Positions 33,163 through 39,631 of a DNA stretch of 54,721 nucleotides are shown here, one piece after another. Numbering within the stretch: position 1 is the first letter of the stretch; each line of letters starts with the position of its first letter. The notes beneath the pieces were generated by a model. The model was not told the origin of the DNA, did no database searches, and saw nothing but the letters and a program-made list of their open reading frames with translations. This DNA comes from a virus: IMG/VR virus record IMGVR_UViG_3300046010_002013, positions 1 to 54,721 of that record; one strand, 5' to 3'. The translations under genes and the position numbers were made by a program.

Positions 33163-33587
33163 GTTTATTAACAAACGAACAAATTGACGAAATTATCGAC
33201 ATGGCAACTCAGCAGGATGAGTTTGCCAAAATTTTAAAATTAAAATTTGATCATTGGAACAAAAATCAACATCCATTTAATGTCAATTGGGATGACATAC
33301 CGGAAGAAGTGATTGAAGTTCAAGTTAAGATAGACTGGTTGAGACCAGACACCGGAGATTATTACGAAGAACCGTTCTTCATTAAAATTTATAAACGTCC
33401 GTTACGCGCTCACCCTCACGCCGAAATCATGATGAAATATGCTGAGGTGGCACAAAGACGTGTTGATCCTTGGGTTGAGTTTGAAATCACATTTGATAAA
33501 GATTATGACTGTTGGAGTAGTTGTGATGTTGATATTAGATTTCTTGCTGATGGTAGACGTTACCGACACATTGGAGACAGAGCATGA
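33159..33587 (+). CDS. Hypothetical early protein
   Basis: The product has 142 residues. It has a helical N-terminus (QIDEIIDMATQQDEFAKILKLKFDHWNK) and a beta-rich middle with many acidic and aromatic residues (DTGDYYEEPFFIKIYKRPL; FEITFDKDYDCWSSCDVDIRFLADGRRY). It is coupled by ATGA overlaps on both sides. No family is recognised. Confidence 0.74.
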   Translation: MSLLTNEQIDEIIDMATQQDEFAKILKLKFDHWNKNQHPFNVNWDDIPEEVIEVQVKIDWLRPDTGDYYEEPFFIKIYKRPLRAHPHAEIMMKYAEVAQRRVDPWVEFEITFDKDYDCWSSCDVDIRFLADGRRYRHIGDRA

Positions 33588-33796
33588 AATCAATGACGAT
33601 AAAACAGTTTTTAGAAATAACCGGCATGTCTCAAGCTACGCTCAGACGCAAATTGATTGCGCTTAATGCGTCTCCGGTGGGCGCTACTACTCAAGGTAAG
33701 ACATCTTGGCTTTGGGCGCTTGACGATTTAGAAAAAGCGATGTCATTGGTTAACGTTTACTTGTCCCCTCGCGGACGTCCTAGAAAATACGGGTGA
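33584..33796 (+). CDS. Small DNA-binding protein (HTH plus AT-hook-like tail)
   Basis: The product has 70 residues. The N-terminal MTIKQFLEITGMSQATLRRKLIAL looks like a helix-turn-helix of the winged-helix/MerR-like kind. The C-terminus SPRGRPRKYG contains RGRPRK, which matches an AT-hook core. It could regulate early genes or bind the AT-rich control region. No exact family is assigned. Confidence 0.72.
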   Translation: MKSMTIKQFLEITGMSQATLRRKLIALNASPVGATTQGKTSWLWALDDLEKAMSLVNVYLSPRGRPRKYG

Positions 33797-33799
33797 TTT

Positions 33800-33955
33800 A
33801 TGAGTCTTGAATCATATTTATATGACAAATATATTGACGAGTTGGTGAATATCTTTGAAGAAGTCTTGGATTCGTGGCAAGCTGGTGAGTCAATAGAGGA
33901 AGCTAAACAAATTTACGATAAAGCACGACAAATGCTACCTAAAGATAGAGGATGA
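33800..33955 (+). CDS. Small acidic hypothetical protein
   Basis: The product has 51 residues (MSLESYLYDKYIDELVNIFEE...), acidic and helical, with LDSWQAGESIEEAKQIYDKARQ. Start and stop fit tightly between neighbours, 3 bp after the HTH gene and 3 bp before the next start. No family is recognised. Confidence 0.62.
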   Translation: MSLESYLYDKYIDELVNIFEEVLDSWQAGESIEEAKQIYDKARQMLPKDRG

Positions 33956-33958
33956 GTT

Positions 33959-34294
33959 ATGAGTGAGCAAAAGCCTGTTGGCTATCTATACAAACAGAAA
34001 GATTGTTATGGCGAAATTGAAACAGTGTTTAGCTTTGATAAGCCCTATATCACATGGCATAACGTTACAGATGTCACTCCTGTCTACCTAACACCACCAG
34101 AACGTGAACTTTTGAGTGCTGATGAAATTTTCAGCATTGGATATAGCGCAGGATTTGCTCTTGATCATGTTGAAAATGATGATGGTTATGTCTACGGCTT
34201 TTTAAACGAGTATGGTTATATTGATAATACTTTATATTTTAAGTTTGTCAGGGCAATAGAAAAAGCACATGGCATTGGAGTAGAAAATGAATAA
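33959..34294 (+). CDS. Hypothetical protein with phage accessory N-terminal motif
   Basis: The product has 111 residues. The N-terminal part EQKPVGYLYKQKDCYGEIETVF and DVTPVYLTPPERELLS resembles accessory proteins of many phages, in which a 'TPVYLTPP'-type segment follows a short beta domain. The remainder is acidic and helical (IFSIGYSAGFALDHVEND). It overlaps the next gene by 8 bp. Function unknown. Confidence 0.74.
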   Translation: MSEQKPVGYLYKQKDCYGEIETVFSFDKPYITWHNVTDVTPVYLTPPERELLSADEIFSIGYSAGFALDHVENDDGYVYGFLNEYGYIDNTLYFKFVRAIEKAHGIGVENE

Positions 34295-34514
34295 AGAATT
34301 AGCCCTCCGCACCATAAAACTGCTGTCAGCATTAGAGGCTTATGCCTTTATGATTGAAAAGTTTATGCTAGATTATCTGCACGACGAGCTTATAACACTT
34401 GGGAGTGATTTGGAAAGCATCGTGCTTGATAAGACTATTGAAAACAGTGTGGCTCATGTTGTCACTGAACTTATGAATGCGGGTTGGAAACAGAATGAAA
34501 AGAATAAAACTTGA
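34287..34514 (+). CDS. Small helical hypothetical protein
   Basis: The product has 75 residues and is mostly helical (ALRTIKLLSALEAYAFMIEKFMLDYLHDELITLG; ENSVAHVVTELMNAGWKQNEK). No transmembrane segment is clear. It overlaps both neighbours. No family is recognised. Confidence 0.7.
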   Translation: MNKELALRTIKLLSALEAYAFMIEKFMLDYLHDELITLGSDLESIVLDKTIENSVAHVVTELMNAGWKQNEKNKT

Positions 34515-34686
34515 GTTAGGCGGTAAGTACAAATCTCGCAGTGGGGAAGTGGTTACTATACTTGAAAAGATACGCGGTTTACCGCGTTATCCGTACATCG
34601 GGGATAATAACCAGTGTTACACTTATTACGGTAGGCAAGATGAAAATGACGATACGTCCGGTGATTTGATTGAAGAGATAGGATAA
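34495..34686 (+). CDS. Small basic beta-rich hypothetical protein
   Basis: The product is 63 residues from the ATG at 34495; an in-frame ATG at 34477 adds six residues and is equally possible. The sequence KLELGGKYKSRSGEVVTILEKI followed by NNQCYTYYGRQDENDD resembles a small SH3-like barrel seen in phage proteins of unknown role. It overlaps the previous gene by 20 bp. Confidence 0.66.
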   Translation: MKRIKLELGGKYKSRSGEVVTILEKIRGLPRYPYIGDNNQCYTYYGRQDENDDTSGDLIEEIG

Positions 34687-34688
34687 TT

Positions 34689-35234
34689 ATGTTAGATTTA
34701 ATTGATGATAAAGAGCCGCGTAAAGCTGAAGATTTGAGAGCTTTCTTTAGAACTTGGATTCATTATGATGCTTTTACGGGCGAGTTAACTCGTATCAAAG
34801 GGAACGGTACTAAAAACGGAACCAGACCTCGTCCGCTTTCCGTGACAAAGAAGTTCGGAGGTAGAACTAAAACGGTAGGGTATCATATTTCAATATGCTG
34901 TCGCTCTTACTCTGTTAATAATGTGATCTGGTGCTACGTGACCGGACACTATCCTCATAATGAAATAGTGTACTTTAAAAACGGAGACAAAGAAGACCGC
35001 CGATTTAACAACCTTGAGTTGATGTCAAAGTCAAGACACGCTCACCTCGTTCAAATACGCAACGACCTAGGAGCTACTGAAAATGTCTTTGGCTCTACCG
35101 GTTATATACCGAGGATCATAGTACGCGGTAAACGGGTTAACCTCGGTCGTTTTGACGATGCTCGTGAAGCTCGTATAGCTTATATGAGCGCGAAATTAAA
35201 ACTTAGACAAACACCGGAGAGATTAAATGTTTGA
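34689..35234 (+). CDS. HNH-AP2 family protein with degenerate HNH site
   Basis: The product has 181 residues. The middle aligns by eye with HNH homing endonucleases: NNVIWCYVTGHYPHNEIVYFKNGDKEDRRFNNLELMS, where 'NGDKEDRRFNNLELM' matches the usual 'NGdk.DnR.eNLe'. The His of 'vHRlvw' is Asn, and the His of 'dHinG' is Phe. The C-terminal GYIPRIIVRGKRVNLGRFDDAREARIAYM is an AP2-like DNA-binding domain. Loss of both histidines suggests a non-cutting DNA-binding protein. The origin is probably a homing endonuclease that settled in the phage. Confidence 0.78.
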   Translation: MLDLIDDKEPRKAEDLRAFFRTWIHYDAFTGELTRIKGNGTKNGTRPRPLSVTKKFGGRTKTVGYHISICCRSYSVNNVIWCYVTGHYPHNEIVYFKNGDKEDRRFNNLELMSKSRHAHLVQIRNDLGATENVFGSTGYIPRIIVRGKRVNLGRFDDAREARIAYMSAKLKLRQTPERLNV

Positions 35235-35469
35235 TGAAGAAGATAAAATATGTCGTGTTTGTCAATACTTGAAGCCGGCAGCGCAGTTTTACAAAAGACG
35301 ACACGGTCATCGTCAGAGTGAGTGTCGTGACTGCGCGATTGAACGTAATGTAAAGAATACGGCAGTACGCTACGGTAATACGGAAGGCTCTCTTGATTTG
35401 AAAAGATGCCGTCAATTTTTACAAACACACATCATTACGCCGAAAGGCTGGGAGATGACGCTATGTTAA
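35227..35469 (+). CDS. Small zinc-ribbon-like protein
   Basis: The product has 80 residues. Two CxxC pairs, CRVC (9-12) and CRDC (33-36), flank YLKPAAQFYKRRHGHRQSE, forming a likely zinc site of the type found in phage endonuclease VII-like and HNH-associated proteins. The catalytic part is missing. The rest is basic. It overlaps the upstream gene by 8 bp. Confidence 0.72.
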   Translation: MFDEEDKICRVCQYLKPAAQFYKRRHGHRQSECRDCAIERNVKNTAVRYGNTEGSLDLKRCRQFLQTHIITPKGWEMTLC

Positions 35470-35723
35470 TAACTGAACCTCAATGGATTTTTGCATCGCC
35501 AGAGTCTTATAATACGATACATGAAGTTCCTGCTTATCAACCGTCTTACACGGACATCAAAGCGCCTACTGTTGACGAACGTATCAAAGCGATCACAGAC
35601 ACGTTGATTGAGCTTAAAAAAGAGCGTAAAGAGTTACGCAAAAAGAAGCATCAAAATATAGCGAAAGCTAATTACTATGAGTTGCAACTCAGTTTGATTA
35701 AAAAGGAGAAAGAAAATGGGTGA
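35463..35723 (+). CDS. Small helical, lysine-rich hypothetical protein
   Basis: The product is 86 residues from the ATG at 35463, preceded by GGGAG; an in-frame start at 35406 lies inside the upstream gene. The N-terminus is LITEPQWIFASPESYNTIHEVPAYQPS. The C-terminal half is a lysine-rich helix (LIELKKERKELRKKKHQNIAKANYYELQLSLIKKE), probably a coiled coil. No family is recognised. Confidence 0.7.
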   Translation: MLITEPQWIFASPESYNTIHEVPAYQPSYTDIKAPTVDERIKAITDTLIELKKERKELRKKKHQNIAKANYYELQLSLIKKEKENG

Positions 35724-35808
35724 AATTATTTATTGGGTTACGGTGATCACTATCATCGTTTTCCTGCTCGTTGAGTCTAACATGAGAGATGATGACAATG
35801 GCTATTGA
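35716..35808 (+). CDS. Tiny single-pass membrane protein
   Basis: The product has 30 residues, with a hydrophobic segment IIYWVTVITIIVFLLVE. An AAGGAG site lies 6-10 bp before the ATG, which supports translation. It overlaps its neighbours. Tiny membrane proteins of this kind are common in phage early operons. Confidence 0.58.
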   Translation: MGEIIYWVTVITIIVFLLVESNMRDDDNGY

Positions 35809-35875
35809 TGATATAGCAGCGCTCGTATTTTTATTTTTAGGAACTATCTTAGGAGTACTTTGGATATGTCACTGA
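35798..35875 (+). CDS. Tiny single-pass membrane protein
   Basis: The product has 25 residues (MAIDDIAALVFLFLGTILGV...), nearly all membrane segment. It overlaps the upstream tiny gene by 11 bp and the next by 10 bp. The two adjacent membrane peptides could act as a pair. Support is positional only. Confidence 0.45.
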   Translation: MAIDDIAALVFLFLGTILGVLWICH

Positions 35876-36027
35876 GACAATGGTTTATTAAAAAGGTGCT
35901 ACGCCGTTCTGAGCAGTGTGAACACACTTGGGCATACTATAACAGCCGCAAAATAAAGCAATGCGTCAACTATCCTTGCCGCGTTATTGAGCCGATCGAC
36001 AACGTCATGCCGGCTCACACAAGATGA
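35866..36027 (+). CDS. Small cysteine-containing hypothetical protein
   Basis: The product has 53 residues. It is basic at the start (SLRQWFIKKVLRRSEQCEHTW), with C18, C33 and C38 and H20, which could bind a metal. It overlaps neighbours on both sides (the next ATG overlaps its stop). No family is recognised. Confidence 0.55.
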   Translation: MSLRQWFIKKVLRRSEQCEHTWAYYNSRKIKQCVNYPCRVIEPIDNVMPAHTR

Positions 36028-36188
36028 GCGGGGAAGGCGGTGTGGAATACATTGAATTAAAAAGTGTGAGTGAGGATGAATTAAAATCGTTTAGAAATGA
36101 CGTTCTTGAAGAAGCCGCACTCAAACTTGAAGAAATTGCCACTGCTTTTTGCTTTGCAGACTACGTAAGGCTGTTGAAAAGAAATTAG
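36024..36188 (+). CDS. Small acidic hypothetical protein, last rightward early gene
   Basis: The product has 54 residues (MSGEGGVEYIELKSVSED..., then FRNDVLEEAALKLEEIATAFCFADYV). It is acidic and helical. ATGA overlap with the upstream gene supports it. It is followed by a 405-bp gene-free region that holds the octamer cluster. Confidence 0.58.
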   Translation: MSGEGGVEYIELKSVSEDELKSFRNDVLEEAALKLEEIATAFCFADYVRLLKRN

Positions 36189-36234
36189 GGGCTGTGTGGG
36201 GGCTGTGTTTTGATTGTCCTATTTTTGTATTTTG

Positions 36235-36515
36235 ATCGTTCGGTTTGATCGTTCGAACGATTACCCGAACGAACGATCACTTTCCCGCATAATCTCCGAT
36301 CGTTCGTTTGATTCGTAGGAGGGGGCAATTAGCCCTCCTCCGAAGAACGAACAGAATGATAGCGAACGCTAACGGAGTATAGTTTTGAGGTAATCGTTCG
36401 GGGTAATCGTTCGGTATGTTTTTCTGGTTTTACGTAAGTGATTGTTTTCTGAGTAAAAAGTAATCGTTCGTTCGGGGTGTTCTCTCGAAGAGACGAACGA
36501 TCAAATCCGAACGAT
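36235..36515. repeat. Cluster of ten ATCGTTCG/CGAACGAT octamers (iteron-like)
   Basis: Within 281 bp the octamer ATCGTTCG occurs exactly at 36235, 36248, 36299, 36393, 36406 and 36463. Its reverse complement CGAACGAT occurs at 36254, 36270, 36494 and 36508. Several pairs have 13-14 bp spacing, and 36248-36261 is a perfect palindrome of two overlapping copies. It lies directly upstream of the small terminase gene, so it may be a packaging (pac) site, an operator array for late genes, or an iteron origin. Confidence 0.85.
36318..36338. other. GC-rich hairpin inside the octamer cluster
   Basis: GGAGGG (36318-36323) pairs with CCCTCC (36333-36338), with further GGC/GCC pairing possible inside. 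No T-run follows, so I do not call it a terminator. It splits the octamer cluster in two halves. Confidence 0.5.
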
Positions 36516-36593
36516 TACTTTTCCGTCGCACGGCGGGGTGGGATGCGGAGGAAAAGTCGGAAGTTTTGTTTTTGATTTTTGAGGAGGTATAGT

Positions 36594-37205
36594 ATGGGTA
36601 AGTTGAAAGCTGGGGAAAAAGCGTCAAGTGGTACGGAGTTGGTTGTCGTAAAGAAGAAGCCAGGACCTGCTCCGAAGTATGATCGTGAGGCTTGTGTTGC
36701 AGTTATTTGTGCTGAACTTGAACGGGGTGTGAGTCTGAATCAGGCGGTTAGGGTGAGCGACGGCTTGCCGGCGATCGCGACCTTTCTTACTTGGGTTGAG
36801 GAAGATCCCCGAGGGATTGGCGAAAGATACGCACGTGCCCGTTCAATTGGATATCACCTGCTCGCTGATGAGATCGTTGATCTTTCAAATAAGACGTGCG
36901 AGTGGATTATGATACAGGATCTTGACGCTTACGGTAAGCCAATCTATAGTGAGACCGGCGAACCGCGTCTGAAGCAAGTTCTGATGCCTCTCAACAGTGA
37001 TGTGATTGCGCACACGCGACTTCAAATTGATACGCGCAAATGGATGCTGTCAAAGATGCTGCCGAAAATATACGGCGAAAAAATAACACAAGAGATAACT
37101 GGAACTGACGGTGGTCCGATAACAATGGCGTCAGTGGATTTGAAAAACCTCAGTGATAATGAATTAGCAAATATGCAAACCCTGCTCGCAAAAGCGGCAG
37201 GATAA
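36594..37205 (+). CDS. terS: Terminase small subunit, Sf6-like
   Basis: The product is 203 residues from the ATG at 36594, with a GAGGAGG site 6 bp before it; a TTG at 36579 would swallow that site. It has the Sf6-type pattern: FLTWVEEDPRGIGERYARARSIGYHLLADEIVDL, then SDVIAHTRLQIDTRKWMLSKMLPKIYGEK. The basic N-terminus with KKKPGPAPKYDRE probably helps bind DNA. It should recognise the packaging site and hand DNA to the large subunit. The octamer cluster immediately upstream is a candidate target. The large subunit is separated from it by the structured region and one small gene. Confidence 0.88.
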   Translation: MGKLKAGEKASSGTELVVVKKKPGPAPKYDREACVAVICAELERGVSLNQAVRVSDGLPAIATFLTWVEEDPRGIGERYARARSIGYHLLADEIVDLSNKTCEWIMIQDLDAYGKPIYSETGEPRLKQVLMPLNSDVIAHTRLQIDTRKWMLSKMLPKIYGEKITQEITGTDGGPITMASVDLKNLSDNELANMQTLLAKAAG

Positions 37206-37210
37206 AAGAA

Positions 37211-37822
37211 TAACTTCATCAGCGCAGAAATTACTTAATGGTGATTTATCAATAACTGCGTTGGTGAAGTTTTAATTATCAAGTATAGGCATTGGTTTTG
37301 GATATTTGTCATGTCCGGTAAGATAATTTGACTGGTTACACCAGTGTCTATAGCTTGATAGTTCGCGCATAGCGCATCGGTAATGGCACGACGCTCAGAA
37401 ATAGGAGACTTGGGATTGGCTGAAAGTACGCCAACGAATACTGAGATTACTATCATGACAGCTTGGAAAGACAAGCACTATCAAGTCATAACAGACTGGC
37501 TCTAAGGTGGTCGCGGTCATTAACGTGATGACGCTGACGCTCTATGGTGTAAGTCCTCACCTGTTATGACTTGATAGTTAATGCGTAGGCTGATACGCGC
37601 GGGAATTGACATCGCTTAATTGAACAGGGGAGCATACTAGGTTGCTCACTGGCAGAACCTTCTGCAAGCCGGAGATCAGCACCGGCAACTATCACATTTA
37701 TTGTTATGAAGGATTGAGTATCTTGGTGTCCTCTCGCACCAGAAAAAGACGGGAGAAGTTTTCGCATCGTGTTTCTTGCAACGCTTCTTCGATGTGTGAT
37801 ACTCAATCGCTTGATAACAATT
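37211..37822 (+). ncRNA. Putative large structured RNA between terminase genes
   Basis: This 612-base region has no good plus-strand gene and folds by eye into several strong hairpins. Long stems: 37212-37227 with 37256-37271 (16 bp, two G.U pairs); 37477-37494 with 37561-37578 (18 bp); and 37700-37722 with 37798-37821 (22 pairs with one mismatch and one bulge). Shorter stems include 37331-37345, 37416-37434, 37583-37598, 37630-37647, 37652-37665, 37668-37686 and 37763-37769 with 37790-37796 (one G.U). The G.U pairs would be A.C mismatches on the other strand, so the plus strand is the RNA. Length and phage context recall GOLLD/ROOL-type ornate RNAs, but I cannot confirm any family. Confidence 0.7.
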
Positions 37823-37838
37823 ACTTTTAAAGGTGAAT

Positions 37839-38072
37839 ATGAGATACCGCAGTATTCAGAACCCAACATATCAAATAGAAGCTACTGAGTGGTTAGGAGA
37901 CACAGACCATCCGGTAGTAGTCAATCTCAAACACGGAGACCCGCGAGGCTGGTTTGAGAACTCGTCAGGCTGGCACACCGTTCAAGTAGGTGACTGGATC
38001 GTTGAAGGCGGTAAGAACGAGTATTACCTCGTCAAGCCAGAACTGTTCAAACGAACTTATGAACCTGCCTAA
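37839..38072 (+). CDS. Small hypothetical protein before the large terminase
   Basis: The product is 77 residues from the ATG at 37839, preceded by AAAGGTG; a GTG at 37833 is less likely. It is beta-rich: RYRSIQNPTYQIEATEWLGD, VVVNLKHGDPRGWFENSSGWHTVQVGDWIVEGGKNEYYLVKPELF. The 'VQVGDWIVEGGKNEYYLVKPELF' ending is common in small phage proteins found near terminase or structural genes. Its stop overlaps the large terminase start (TAATG). Role unknown. Confidence 0.78.
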   Translation: MRYRSIQNPTYQIEATEWLGDTDHPVVVNLKHGDPRGWFENSSGWHTVQVGDWIVEGGKNEYYLVKPELFKRTYEPA

Positions 38073-39631
38073 TGAACGTCGCTGAAATGCTTCAACAAGT
38101 AGAGGAAGAGCAGTCGCGTAGATCCGCGTCCGCTTGCCTTTACGAGTTCGTTAAGCAGAGTTGGCACGTCGTTGAGCCAGGAATTCCGTTCATTGCTTCA
38201 TGGCATATTGAAGAGATATGTGAGCATCTTGAGGCGGTCAGTTCCGGTGACATACAACGCCTGCTCATCAATATCCCGCCACGTCATTCAAAGTCGACTA
38301 TTGTCAGCGTCATGTGGCCAGCTTGGGAGTGGATCACTGACCCTGCCCAAAAGTTCCTTTGCGCGTCTTACTCCGGTGGTCTGTCAACTCGTGACAACTT
38401 AAAGACACGTCGGTTGCTTCAGTCACCGTGGTATCAGAAACGTTGGGGACATATGTTCGCCTTTGCCGGTGATCAGAATGCGAAGCAGCGGTTTGAAAAC
38501 GACAAAACCGGATACAGGATTGCGACGTCAGTCGGCGGTACTGCGACCGGTGAAGGTGGTTCACGTCTGATACTTGACGATCCTCACGGCGCTCAAGCCG
38601 CTCAGTCTGAAGCGATGAGGGAGTCAGATCTTGAGTGGTTTGACATGGTTTGGTCTACTCGTTTGAACAATCCGAAGACAGACGCCATGGTCACGGTCAT
38701 GCAGCGGTTACACGAACGTGACATCAGCGGTCATATTATTGAGGACATCAAAGGGTGGGAACATATTTGCATCCCTGCTGAGTATGACGGTAAACGTCGT
38801 AAAACTGTACTAGGTGAGTACGACCCTCGTAAAAAGAAAGGGGATTTGATCTGTCCTGACCGGTTCGGTGAAGCTGAGATCACTAAGCTCAAGCAGTTAC
38901 TCGGTGAGTACGGCTCTGCCGGACAGCTTCAGCAAGAACCCGCTCCCGCTCAAGGCGGTATCCTCAAGACGAAGTACTTCAACCTCTGGCCAGCGGATCA
39001 AGGTCTACCTCCGTTTGAATACATTTTGCAGTCTTACGACTGTGCGTTCACTGAAAAAACGACCGGTGATCCTACTGCCTGCACAGTTTGGGCTGTGTTT
39101 ACGTATAAAGGTGAGCGTAACGTTATGTTGATTGACGCTTGGGATGAACATTTGAGCTATCCAGCATTGAGAGCGAGAGCCGTGAAAGACTGGACTACGG
39201 AGTACGGAGGGATGACTAAGGACTCGCCATACTCACGTGCGAAGCGTCCTGACCGTATATTGATTGAGGCGAAAGCCAGCGGTCAATCATTGCTTCAGGA
39301 CTTACGCCTTGCGAAAGTTCCTGCCGTCGGTTATAATCCAGGTCAAGCTGATAAAATTTCACGCGCACATCAAGCCGCTCCTACTTTAGAACTCGGTTTG
39401 ATCTGGATTCCTGAGTCAAAGAAAAATCCTACTCAAGCCGTGAGCTGGGCATCAGCGTTCATTAAACAATTAGCGAAGTTTCCCGTCGCAGAGCATGACG
39501 ACTACGTAGATACTTTCACGCAGGCAATCATTTACCTCAAGAATGATAACTGGTTTGAGTTACCGCGTGCTCGTGACGTTGATGAACCTCGTGTTAAAAA
39601 CCGTGAGAGGGTAAACCCGTATGCCGTATAA
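38072..39631 (+). CDS. terL: Terminase large subunit
   Basis: The product has 519 residues. The ATPase half has a deviant Walker A IPPRHSKST (68-76) and Walker B RLILDD (165-170). The nuclease half starts with LQSYDCAF (D323) and continues through LIDAWDEHL, with a final acidic site in AEHDDYVDTFTQA. It pumps DNA into the procapsid through the portal and cuts it. Motif order and length are normal. Packaging type cannot be told from sequence, but the Sf6-like small subunit suggests headful cutting. Confidence 0.93.
   Translation: MNVAEMLQQVEEEQSRRSASACLYEFVKQSWHVVEPGIPFIASWHIEEICEHLEAVSSGDIQRLLINIPPRHSKSTIVSVMWPAWEWITDPAQKFLCASYSGGLSTRDNLKTRRLLQSPWYQKRWGHMFAFAGDQNAKQRFENDKTGYRIATSVGGTATGEGGSRLILDDPHGAQAAQSEAMRESDLEWFDMVWSTRLNNPKTDAMVTVMQRLHERDISGHIIEDIKGWEHICIPAEYDGKRRKTVLGEYDPRKKKGDLICPDRFGEAEITKLKQLLGEYGSAGQLQQEPAPAQGGILKTKYFNLWPADQGLPPFEYILQSYDCAFTEKTTGDPTACTVWAVFTYKGERNVMLIDAWDEHLSYPALRARAVKDWTTEYGGMTKDSPYSRAKRPDRILIEAKASGQSLLQDLRLAKVPAVGYNPGQADKISRAHQAAPTLELGLIWIPESKKNPTQAVSWASAFIKQLAKFPVAEHDDYVDTFTQAIIYLKNDNWFELPRARDVDEPRVKNRERVNPYAV

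Noticed and set aside
37211-37822. Group I or II intron
   Set aside because: The region lies between complete genes and does not interrupt a reading frame; I could not find a convincing P7/P3 core or domain V.
37211-37822. phi29-type packaging RNA
   Set aside because: The position between terminase genes is suggestive, but phi29 pRNA is far shorter and works with a different ATPase; nothing in the sequence matches it.
37564-37869. Antisense 101-codon ORF in the structured region
   Set aside because: It runs through the inverted repeats, has no recognisable protein family, and the G.U pairs favour a plus-strand RNA.
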